DNA of 64,000 nucleotides, from assembly GCA_034401135.1 (NCBI GenBank), contig JAWZSP010000002.1, positions 496,001 to 560,000 on the forward strand, read 5' to 3'. The notes under the pieces were generated by a model that ran no database searches, was not told the origin of the DNA, and saw only the letters and a list, made by a program, of their open reading frames with translations. This stretch comes from Volutella citrinella (taxonomy: Eukaryota > Ascomycota > Sordariomycetes > Hypocreales > Nectriaceae). A program made the translations under genes and the position numbers. Each line of letters opens with the position of its first letter. Within the stretch, counting starts at the first letter, position 1. Of this stretch, positions 10,982 to 19,166 are shown piece after piece.

Positions 10982-11635
10982 TTGCTTCAAAAGAAGGAAC
11001 CCTTGGTAGATGATCCAGAATAGGTCGGTAGTCGAGCAAATACGCTGGTTCCTTACCTAAAGATGCTGAGATTGCCCAGTACGCCAGATAGGTTGGCTAC
11101 TGCTTGTGCCTCATGGCTACACCACACGAGGAAGACTGACATCCCCACTCTTGCCGTCGTTTGTCTGTCCGGAATATGACCCACCCGAAATGACCTCGCG
11201 TGGACTGTCTCCGCTCCGTGACTGCCAGTCCAAACCGTCTTGGGTCAGCGGCGGCGGCCAAATCACTAGTTCTACACTAGGGCGGCCCGGGCTCCGCGAA
11301 CTCATCCTTCGACCACGAGACCACACCCAGCTAGACTTTCTCTCACGCGCCCGACCAAGGTGGCTAGTTCGATTACTCACTGTCGTGGGTTTCGATGAGG
11401 CCGGATGGCGGCGTGGGGGTCACTCACACGGTATGACGATTCAGAGAACCGGAGCTATCCGGCTGCACCCCGTCTCGCCAAGCCGACCAACGCGGGCAGA
11501 AGGGCCCTTGAACAGATGGATACTCGGTTCGGAACGCCATGGGGATACATAGGAGCCGTATTTCCTTGGAGCTGCACAAGCCCACTACAAGACGCAAAGT
11601 GACACCTTTCCATTTCAGCAAAAAGCACCTAAGCA
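10982..11635. promoter_or_regulatory. Promoter region of the zinc dehydrogenase gene
   Basis: 654 bp between tandem genes with no credible frame. Holds an exact cluster element at 11411. Confidence 0.55.
11411..11423 (-). promoter_or_regulatory. Cluster element, copy 4
   Basis: Exact GCGTGGGGGTCAC on the + strand, 213 bp upstream of the zinc dehydrogenase start. Confidence 0.7.
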
Positions 11636-12874
11636 ATGTCTCTGCAAACGATCAAGGCGTCCGTTCTTCATGGAGCAAAGGACTTGCGGGAGGTTCGTTT
11701 GTGGCCCTCGGCAGCTGATAGTCGCCTGCTTACCGTCCCTTGCTGACCACGACCAACAGGAGAACCGCACGATATCCCCTCCTGGCCCTGGCGAAGTCCA
11801 GGTCTCTGTGAGAGCAACCGGCATTTGTGGCTCTGACCAACACTACTACAAGCATTACGCAAATGGCGACATCAAGATCCGTGAGCCTATGTCTCTGGGC
11901 CACGAGTCGTCCGGTGTCGTCGAAGCCGTTGGCCTAGATGTTACCGACCTTGCCCCTGGTGATCGCGTTGCCTTGGAGGTGGGCATGGCCTGCGAAACTT
12001 GCAAGCTTTGCAAGGCAGGCAAGTACAATCTGTGCCCAGACATGCGATTCCGGGGTTCAGCAAAGTTCTTCCCGCACTCCCAGGGCACGCTGCAGGAGAG
12101 AATCAACCACCCAGCTCGCCTGTGTTATAAGTACGGTGTATTCTCGACTTTTATGTCCCACCCTTGTTAACGTGATAGTACAGGCTCCCTGAGAATGTCA
12201 CTGATGCCGAGGGCGCGTTGGTTGAGCCCATGAGCGTTGCCATTCATGCGGTGCGACGATCGGCCGTCAAGCCCGGTGTCAGGGCTCTTGTGCTCGGAGC
12301 TGGAGCCGTAGGCCAGCTGGTGGCTGCGATGCTGCGGGTCGAGAAGGCTGGCCACATTGCCATTGCAGACATTGAGCAGCGTAGAGTCGACTTTGCCACG
12401 GAGCACGGCTTTGCTGACAGGGGCGTGGTGATGGCTCGTAAAGCAGCCCCAAGCGACGCAGAGGGCAAACTGGCCCAAGCCAAAGAGGCGGCAGCTTTGC
12501 TGACGGATGGAGATGAGTTTGATGTTGTCTTTGAGTGCACCGGCGTGGAGGGATGCGTGCAAGCAGCCATCTACTCGACGGCACCAAGCGGGAAACTCAT
12601 GATTATTGGCATGGGCACTCCAGTCCAGACACTGCCCTTGCTGGCGGCGTCTCTACGCGAGGTGGACATTGTAGGCGTGTTCCGCTACTCGGACACTTAC
12701 CGCCACGGCATTGAGCTGTTGTCCAGGCGAGAGGAGTTTGGGCTGCCAGATATCTCGAAGCTAGTGACACACCGATTCGCTGGGTTCCAGAATGTCCCGT
12801 CGGCCTTTGCCGCCGCTGCACAGACGGTCGACGAGCAAGGAGCGCTGGTGCTCAAGGTCTTGATAGAGACGTAG
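11636..12874 (+). CDS. Zinc-dependent polyol/sorbitol dehydrogenase-type alcohol dehydrogenase
   Basis: Medium-chain dehydrogenase, 372 residues from three exons (11636-11692, 11760-12130 and 12184-12874; introns of 67 and 53 bp). Catalytic-zinc residues appear in GICGSDQHYY and GHESSG. The four-Cys structural-zinc lobe is CETCKLCKAGKYNLC. The Rossmann motif is VLGAGAVGQL, followed by ADIEQRRVDFA with the Asp typical of NAD preference. The order and the FRGSAKFFPHSQGTLQE segment match the fungal xylitol/L-arabinitol/sorbitol dehydrogenase group. It probably oxidises a polyol or reduces a ketose as a feeder of the pathway; specificity is unknown. An upstream cluster element ties it to the neighbouring genes. 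Confidence 0.92.
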
Positions 12875-13074
12875 GGATTTTACCTTGGGAAACATAGAAA
12901 TAGTTCAAGATTTGAATGCAATTCGCTACTCCCCCATCGCCTCAGACAAAAGCCCTGCCCCTAATGACTGGAAGAGGTTGAACACAGCCGAAATACACAA
13001 CTCTCCAGACAGCGGGACCCCGGATTTCCTAGCGCCAAACGCCACACACTTGAGATAAAAACAAAAGTTCGGAG

Positions 13075-13877
13075 TTAACTCGTCTTTCCAACAGGTTCGC
13101 TGACGTTCCAGCCCAGTATTGTAAGATACTCTTCCCAGTCCTTTCGCAGTCCGTTTGGAAACTCGACCACGCGAGTCATACGAATCTGGAACCTGCCAGT
13201 CTTGACGTGCCAAATCCCTTGTGTGAGACGGACAGTGTCACACGACGCAACGACAATCATCACCTAGCAGGTTAGCAAACGTTCGATAGCGGTTTTGCGG
13301 GAGGTGTGCGTACCGGATATATCGCATGGGGCTTGGCGGCGGCTGCCACGGACGCCTGGGCGGCAAAGTAGACCAGCACGGCGAGCTCGCTGGTGCAGAG
13401 GACGCCATTCTTCAGACGGGCGCATTCAGCAAGATGTACCACGGATGTACCACGGTGTGTGGCACGTCTGGATCCTGTTTATGCGTCCAGCCGATCGAGG
13501 AAGGGGTTAGGGACCGCCGGTAGCTATGGTTGATACCCCAATCCCGATGTTCTTCTTGTGAGCGGCAGAGAGGGTCGTACCCTGGGCCACTGCAGCGGTA
13601 ATCAGTGTCGGAGGGATGGCACAGGAGGACAATATAGGTACGGAGGTAACGTACTGGACAGCTCCCCATAGTGTGTGGGACTCCATGGCATTTTTCTTGC
13701 CGGCGTTGTAATCCGAAGAATGGAGATGTGGAATTGCTCACGGTAGCGTTTGTTGAGGACATCGAGGTCGAGATACGGCTGCTTGTGCTGGGGCAGGGGC
13801 ATGAAGACGTCCTTCATCAACGTCGCAGCCGGAGCGAGCTCGGGGGAGGAGAAGTAGTGAGCGAGGATGGGGGGCAT
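13075..13877 (-). CDS. Multi-exon protein of unknown family inside the sugar-acid cluster
   Basis: I do not recognise the family. The likely start is the ATG at 13877 (MPPILAHYFSSPELAP). Plausible splice pairs join ...PTHYGELS to MAQGTTLSAAHKKNIGIG (donor GTACGT near 13670, acceptor CTGCAG near 13590). A last intron at about 13262-13312 (GTACGC...CTAAC...CTAG) joins ...AAAAKPHAIYP to VMIVVASCDTVRL, ending in VGKTS at 13077. The middle exon boundary near 13450 is uncertain because the frame breaks around a short direct repeat, TGTACCACGG twice (about 13436-13456), so a damaged gene is possible. No signal peptide or membrane span is visible. It is divergent from the D-galactonate-dehydratase-like gene, and the only cluster element nearby lies between the two starts. 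Confidence 0.4.
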
Positions 13878-14663
13878 GGCAGCTGTGGTAGTGGAGCAGC
13901 TTGATCTGGAGGGTTTGTCGTCTTGGGTTTGGGGCGGCTGGGAAGTGGCTATAGGGTGAGAGGATGCCGTTTCAATCTGGCGAGCAGCATTGCATCGTGG
14001 TGGCACCGTCGGCGCATGTTTACAGGGTCGCCAGTTTGGTGGTCCGAATATGGCCGACCTATCAATTACACAACAGTCGAGCCGTGTATTTAACGTCGGG
14101 GCATGCGATTTTGTGTATTTTCCAAGGCCTGGTAGCGCTGTGTAGGGCCATCAGCGACGGTCACGATTGTTTGCTCGCTGCTGCTTGGTGTTTTTTCCGT
14201 TGCTGGGTCATCCATTGGCCCAGCACTCCCGTGGCCCGACCCCTGCATCGGATGGTCGAGCCACCAACCAACCATCGCTCACTCAACACCGACGCCGACA
14301 CATCCAGCCAGCACTCTTCCAAGACCGGGCAAAGCCCAGCGTAGACGCCCAGAAGCGGGCTAGAGCTTGGGACTCGCTAATTAGGCCCTGTATTGCGGTA
14401 TTAGCAAGCACGCGACTCCACAAACACTTCCCCGCACTAATTGCAATGGCCTCTGTGCGAGTCGGGCGTGGGGGTCACTCCCAGTGCGGTGCCACCTCGA
14501 CTTGCAGTGGGGACGATCCAGCGGAAGGTTTCGGCTGGTTTAAAAAGGGCGGCCAAGCAAGAGCTTCTGCACAAGCTAGCTGAGGGCATCCGAATTGACT
14601 TCATTCACACTTCTCCTGCTTGTTTGACTCTGCACCTCTCCCAATACCTTCCAATCCGTCATC
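13878..14663. promoter_or_regulatory. Divergent promoter region, unknown gene / galactonate dehydratase-like gene
   Basis: 786 bp with one exact cluster element (14466) and a TATA-like TTTAAAAA at about 14539 serving the + strand gene. No coding sequence found. Confidence 0.55.
14466..14478 (-). promoter_or_regulatory. Cluster element, copy 5
   Basis: Exact GCGTGGGGGTCAC on the + strand, 186 bp upstream of the galactonate dehydratase-like start and about 60 bp upstream of its TATA-like box. Confidence 0.7.
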
Positions 14664-15988
14664 ATGGCCAAGATCACTGCCGCCAAGTACTACCGGGTCA
14701 AGCCCCGGTGGCTCATGGTGAAGATTGAGGACGAGAATGGACAGCATGGATGGGGAGAGGCCACTCTTGAAGGCCATGACCTGGCTGTCGAAGGCTGCCT
14801 CGACGAGATGATTCCCCGAATTGTCGGCCAAGAAGCAAAGTAAGCTACTGCCATCCTCATTCTAGGGATTCCCGCCTACTAAAGCCGCGTTCTACAGCGA
14901 AATCGAAAACATTTGGCAACTGTTTTGGCGCCATGGTTTCTACCGTGGCGGACCTGTATTCATGTCCGCCATGTCTGGTATCGATATTGCTCTATGGGAT
15001 CTGAAGGGTGAGTCTGCCACTCAGCGCGTGTGGCAGCGTCGAATTATGGCACTGACATCATCTAGGTCGCAACCTCAAAGTACCCGTTTATGAGCTCCTT
15101 GGTGGCAGAGTCCGTAACAAGGTCCAAGTCTACTGCTGGATCGGCGGCGATCGCCCATCAGATGTCGAAGCTGCTGCGTAAGCAAGATGCTATCAGCACT
15201 ATGCACAGTGTCATATGCTAACGAGCAACAGCAAAAAGCGAATCGAACAAGGCCTTACCTGCGTCAAGATGAACGCCACGGAAGACATGAACTGGATCGA
15301 CTCTCCGTCAGTGCTTGATAGCACCATCGAACGAATCAAGCAAGTCAAGGCGCTGGGCCTCGATGTGGGACTAGACTTCCACGGCCGTCTACACAAGGGA
15401 ATGGCAAAGCAGCTGGCCAGGGCTCTTGAACCTCACAAGCCCCTCTTCATAGAGGAGCCCATTCTTTGTGAACACCCCGAGGCCATCAAAAAGCTGTCTG
15501 ACCAGACAGTGATCCCCATTGCCTTTGGTGAGCGACTCTACACCCGCTGGGACATCAAGAGGTTTCTTGAAGATGCCAGCGTGGATATTCTGCAGCCTGA
15601 TATTGCACACGCTGGCGGTATCTCAGAGACGAAGCGGATTGCCACCATGGCGGAGGCATACGACGTGGCCATTGCTCCCCACTGCCCTCTAGGCCCCGTG
15701 GCATTCGCTGCCAGCATTCAAGTTGCACTGTCATGTCCCAACTTCTCAATCCTGGAAATGAGTCTGGGGATGCACTACAACACAGAGGCCGGAGATGACA
15801 TTGATCTCCTCACATACTTGAAGGACGGCAGCGTTTTCGACATCGAGGCCGGCTACGTCAAGGCGCCCACTGGCTACGGTTTGGGCATTGAGATTGACGA
15901 GGAGATGGTGATCAAGATCTCCAGGGAGACGGTCCCCTGGCAGTGCAAGACATTCCATGGCCCAGACGGCTCCATCCGCGAGTGGTAG
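14664..15988 (+). CDS. Enolase-superfamily sugar-acid dehydratase, D-galactonate dehydratase-like
   Basis: Predicted to dehydrate D-galactonate (or a close hexonate) to 2-keto-3-deoxygalactonate. Four exons (14664-14839, 14898-15007, 15066-15177, 15232-15988) give 384 residues, the normal length. The sequence follows bacterial DgoD along its length: [39 protein letters not shown] (metal Asp and catalytic His), FIEEPIL (metal Glu), [10 protein letters not shown] (metal Glu), [11 protein letters not shown], and [10 protein letters not shown] with the second catalytic His. The paired His in GLDFHGR and APHCPLG is the hallmark of the DgoD acid-sugar dehydratases, so the reaction class is well supported. 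The exact sugar acid is inferred. It is the key enzyme of the cluster. Confidence 0.93.
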
Positions 15989-16183
15989 AGGAAAGCGTGG
16001 GGGGCACTGGATCCGGGGAAGGGGATGGGGGGGGACCTGGGGGATACGTACAAGCCGAGAACAACCGGCCACAGGACGGCCATAGCTACCAAACTAGTCC
16101 ATTCTCAAACAAACCACTTCCATCCCTGTCAAGCAAGAATTATTTCCCCATGTTGTAATCCCAACCTTCAGCTGACAGCGCCT

Positions 16184-16196
16184 GTGACCCCCACGC
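16184..16196 (+). promoter_or_regulatory. Cluster element, copy 6
   Basis: Exact GTGACCCCCACGC, 481 bp upstream of the ketopantoate-reductase-like start. Confidence 0.7.
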
Positions 16197-16484
16197 CCAC
16201 ACAAGCCGGTTCCCTCCTAAATGCATGACATGACATGACACTCTTGACCGTATGTCTGGGCGCCCTTAGACTGACGGATCAGGCATATTACCGCCAGCTG
16301 CGTCATGTTCCGTGTTCTCCGCTAGAGGATGGAGACGCCCACTTTTCCATGAGGGGAAGTCGGCGTTAACCATCCTACACGAGGATAGCCAAACTCTGCT
16401 CCGGCCCTAACTCGAGACTACTCTAGCGAGCCCCGGAGTCTCCAGGTCTGGATCCGTGCTCAAGTACCGGTACATTGTGATCGG

Positions 16485-16497
16485 GCGTGGGGGTCAC
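16485..16497 (-). promoter_or_regulatory. Cluster element, copy 7
   Basis: Exact GCGTGGGGGTCAC on the + strand, 180 bp upstream of the next start. The same ACNGTGACCCCCACGCCC context (reverse strand) recurs around copy 6. Confidence 0.7.
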
Positions 16498-16664
16498 AGT
16501 CCTCCTGCTGCGTGTTTAAAGGGTGTGGTTGACCGACTTGGGCTGGGTGGTCCAACGATTAACGAAACTACAGGGGCCACTCCTGACCTCGTGCACTCTT
16601 CCCCTTTCATTTAGTATCCGGAGATACCCGAAAGCACAAAGATTGACGCTAGACTCGAGACAAG

Positions 16665-17817
16665 ATGAGCGACCACACAGTCAATGTTCTCGTCTACGGA
16701 CTTGGAGCGTACGTCTTTGCCACGCTGTGAGTCGACAGCAGAAGTAGGTCTAACCATCCGTGTGCAGAATTGGCTCGTTCTATGCCTTTATTCTCAGCCG
16801 CAGCAAGCAGGTCCGCCTAACTGTTGTTGCGCGCTCCAACTTTGATGCCGTGGCGAAGAATGGCATCAAGATCTCGAGCCAGAACCACGGCGAGCACCAT
16901 GTGAAGCCGCACCAAGGTGAGCACACTCACATGCTTTTGGGACTTGACTTTCATGCTCTGTTGGGTTGCTAATGCCTTAATTATAGTGTTTAAAACGGTT
17001 GCCGACGCAAATGAGAAGTTCGACTTCATCATCTGCACCCACAAGGCCGTCGATCAAACCCATGCCGCCAAGCAGATCGCGCCAGGAGTTGGTGACAACA
17101 CGACAATCGTCATCATTCAGAATGGTGTTGGCAACGAAGATGCCTTCCGTGATGCCTTCCCGGCCGCAACCATCATTTCCTGCGTGGTAAGCTACCAGTC
17201 ATCTCCCTTTTGCACGACAGACCATTGACAAGTTGCTGCAGACTTGGGTTGGAGCCAACCAGCCCCAGCCCGGAATCGTCACGCACACGACATCAGAAGA
17301 CATGCAAGTGGGACTGTACCCCAACGAAGCCGGCGATCCCTCTCGAGACACGGAGCGACTTGCACAATTCGAAGGCTTGTTGACAGCCGGAAAGACTGTC
17401 TTCCAGATTGTGCCAGATATCCAGGTGCAGCGGTGGGAAAAGGTGGTCTGGAACGCTGCCTGGAACTCCTTGACCACGTTGACGCTGATGGGCACACATG
17501 AATGGCTCAGCTCGTCTGACATGGCGACGCCAATGACGAGGAAGCTGATGAAGGAGGTAATTGATGTGGCGCGGGCACGGGGAGTGCCCATCGACTACGG
17601 CCTGATAGATAGACTCCTCGAGAAGATCCTGGGGATGCCTTCGATTGGAAGCAGTATGCGAACAGATTACGAGAATGGGAAGCCAATGGAGGTGGACGTC
17701 ATCTTGGGCTACCCGGTCCGCAAGGGTCGGGAACTCGGTATCGATGTCGGCACAGCGGAAACACTGTACATTATTCTGACGGCCATCAACAAGAGGCTTT
17801 CAAGTGCTTCCAAGTAG
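16665..17817 (+). CDS. Ketopantoate reductase (ApbA/PanE) family oxidoreductase
   Basis: 322 residues from four exons (16665-16708, 16768-16916, 16987-17186, 17242-17817). The N-terminal Rossmann loop GLGAIGSFYA is split by the first intron. Family motifs follow: VRLTVVARS, the THKAVDQT segment, and IQNGVGNED. The C-terminal helical domain carries VVWNAAWNSLTTL (Lys/Asn active-site region) and the late GKPMEVDVILGYPVRKGRELGI. Members reduce 2-oxo acids with NADPH; in pantothenate synthesis the substrate is ketopantoate. Fungi carry many paralogues of unknown substrate, and this one sits in a sugar-acid cluster with two cluster elements upstream. A reductase for a 2-oxo acid intermediate is a reasonable inference; a vitamin role is less likely. 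Confidence 0.88.
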
Positions 17818-18224
17818 TCGAGAGCCATCAGATAGTTCCAATCACGAGTTGCTCTGTAACACACTGCTTACAATTGCCACAATAGCGGCCCCGTGAATGG
17901 TGCAGATCCATTACCACGTGGCCCAGGAGTCCATCTCAAGCTCAAGTCACACGAGGAAATGCCGAATAAGAACCACTAGGCCCGGGTTCAACGAACGCGG
18001 GGGCGGGGACGAGGACACACCAGATCCACCGCTGTTCTGTACTGGTTGCTCGCCTCCTCCACCCCCCACGCCGGCGGGCCCCTGGGCAAGTCTTGCGTGG
18101 GGTCGCCGAGTCAGTGACAATATATAGCATAATCCTCGCGCTTACCGCTCAGCCCTTTGCTCATCTGAATCTCAAGAATCCCTCTCATTGCATCAGGCGG
18201 TGCTCTACCGCCGAGATTCCGTCC
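17818..18224. promoter_or_regulatory. Promoter region of the Cys-rich coiled-coil gene
   Basis: 407 bp. Holds two degenerate relatives of the cluster element (18061 ACCCCCCACGC and 18095 GCGTGGGGTCGC) and a TATATA at about 18120. Confidence 0.45.
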
Positions 18225-18869
18225 ATGGAGTCGGTTTCACGTACTCGGTCGTCGCCCAAGACGGCTGAGGGTGACCAATCGCCGCAATCTCACCACATCC
18301 ACAGCTCTCCCAAAAAGACCATGGGACCACCACCGTCGCCTTCCGAGCTACCAAAAGGACAGTGTCGATATATCCTCACCGTCCCGGAACTTCGGGGCTA
18401 CCGATGCAACTGCATGGCCTTCCACCAGAACAAGACGCTACCTGGTGCCCTCTGCGACTGCGGACACTATTCCTGCTTCCATTTGCCCTCCTCGTACTCT
18501 CAATCACGCGGCAGTGACCTCGCCGCCATCTCAAAACGGGTCCAGCAGCTAGAAAACGAGAGCCACCAGGCCCAGGACAATCAGATCGCCCGCCTGATCG
18601 GCCGCATCAGCGAGTTGGAGGAAGCAGTCGAGAGGAACGAAGAAGGCGCTGCCACGGAGCTACGGGCTTCGTACCAGAACATTTCTGCTGTATGGCAGAT
18701 GGTGGAAGTTTTGGAGCAACGAGTCAAGTCTCTGGAAGCTTATTGCCAGCAGCAGCAGGATCAGATAGTCGTGACCAGGACAGAGGTCAAAGAGATATAT
18801 AACCGCCAGCTGGAATTATTGGATAGTGAAGAGATGCTGGAAGAAAGGATCAACATGTTTGAGTACTAA
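18225..18869 (+). CDS. Cys/His-rich, coiled-coil protein of unknown function
   Basis: 214 residues, no intron; the start at 18225 was chosen because the preceding frame lacks a leader and TATATA lies about 105 bp upstream. Residues 1-45 are Ser/Pro-rich. Residues about 50-90 form a compact Cys/His block, RCNCMAFHQN followed by CDCGHYSCFH, that looks able to bind zinc. From about residue 100 to the end the sequence is heptad-rich (ISKRVQQLENE, RISELEEAVE, MVEVLEQRVKSLE), indicating a long coiled coil. Similar CxC...CxCGHxxCxH blocks occur in uncharacterised fungal proteins. A dimeric zinc-binding adaptor or regulator is possible, but there is no recognised DNA-binding domain. Confidence 0.75.
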   Translation: MESVSRTRSSPKTAEGDQSPQSHHIHSSPKKTMGPPPSPSELPKGQCRYILTVPELRGYRCNCMAFHQNKTLPGALCDCGHYSCFHLPSSYSQSRGSDLAAISKRVQQLENESHQAQDNQIARLIGRISELEEAVERNEEGAATELRASYQNISAVWQMVEVLEQRVKSLEAYCQQQQDQIVVTRTEVKEIYNRQLELLDSEEMLEERINMFEY

Positions 18870-19166
18870 TTACTTGAAAGAGAAGAAGGGCGGGAGAAAC
18901 TAGGGGGTGTTACGGGCGGCATAGCGATGTTTTAGGTCACCACGATGCAGTAACTTCATTGCCTACCATACTTGTTCGCAATGATAAGCGCAATTTATAC
19001 AAAAGTCATTTTTTTGATAAACCTTATATCCTCTTCCAAGGTGCAACGCAATCATTCACTCTATTCTGTAGTGGTTCCTTCTTACTCCAACGATACAGCT
19101 ACTCGTCATCTTCCAGACTTCTACAATCTTACAAGAGTGTCTTCATCGCAATACAGACAGTCAATA

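Larger units (their letters stand above)
15989..16664. promoter_or_regulatory. Promoter region of the ketopantoate-reductase-like gene
   Basis: 676 bp with two exact cluster elements in opposite orientations (16184 and 16485), a near-match just after the upstream stop (15995, GCGTGGGGGGCAC), and a TTTAAAG box at about 16514. No coding sequence. Confidence 0.6.
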
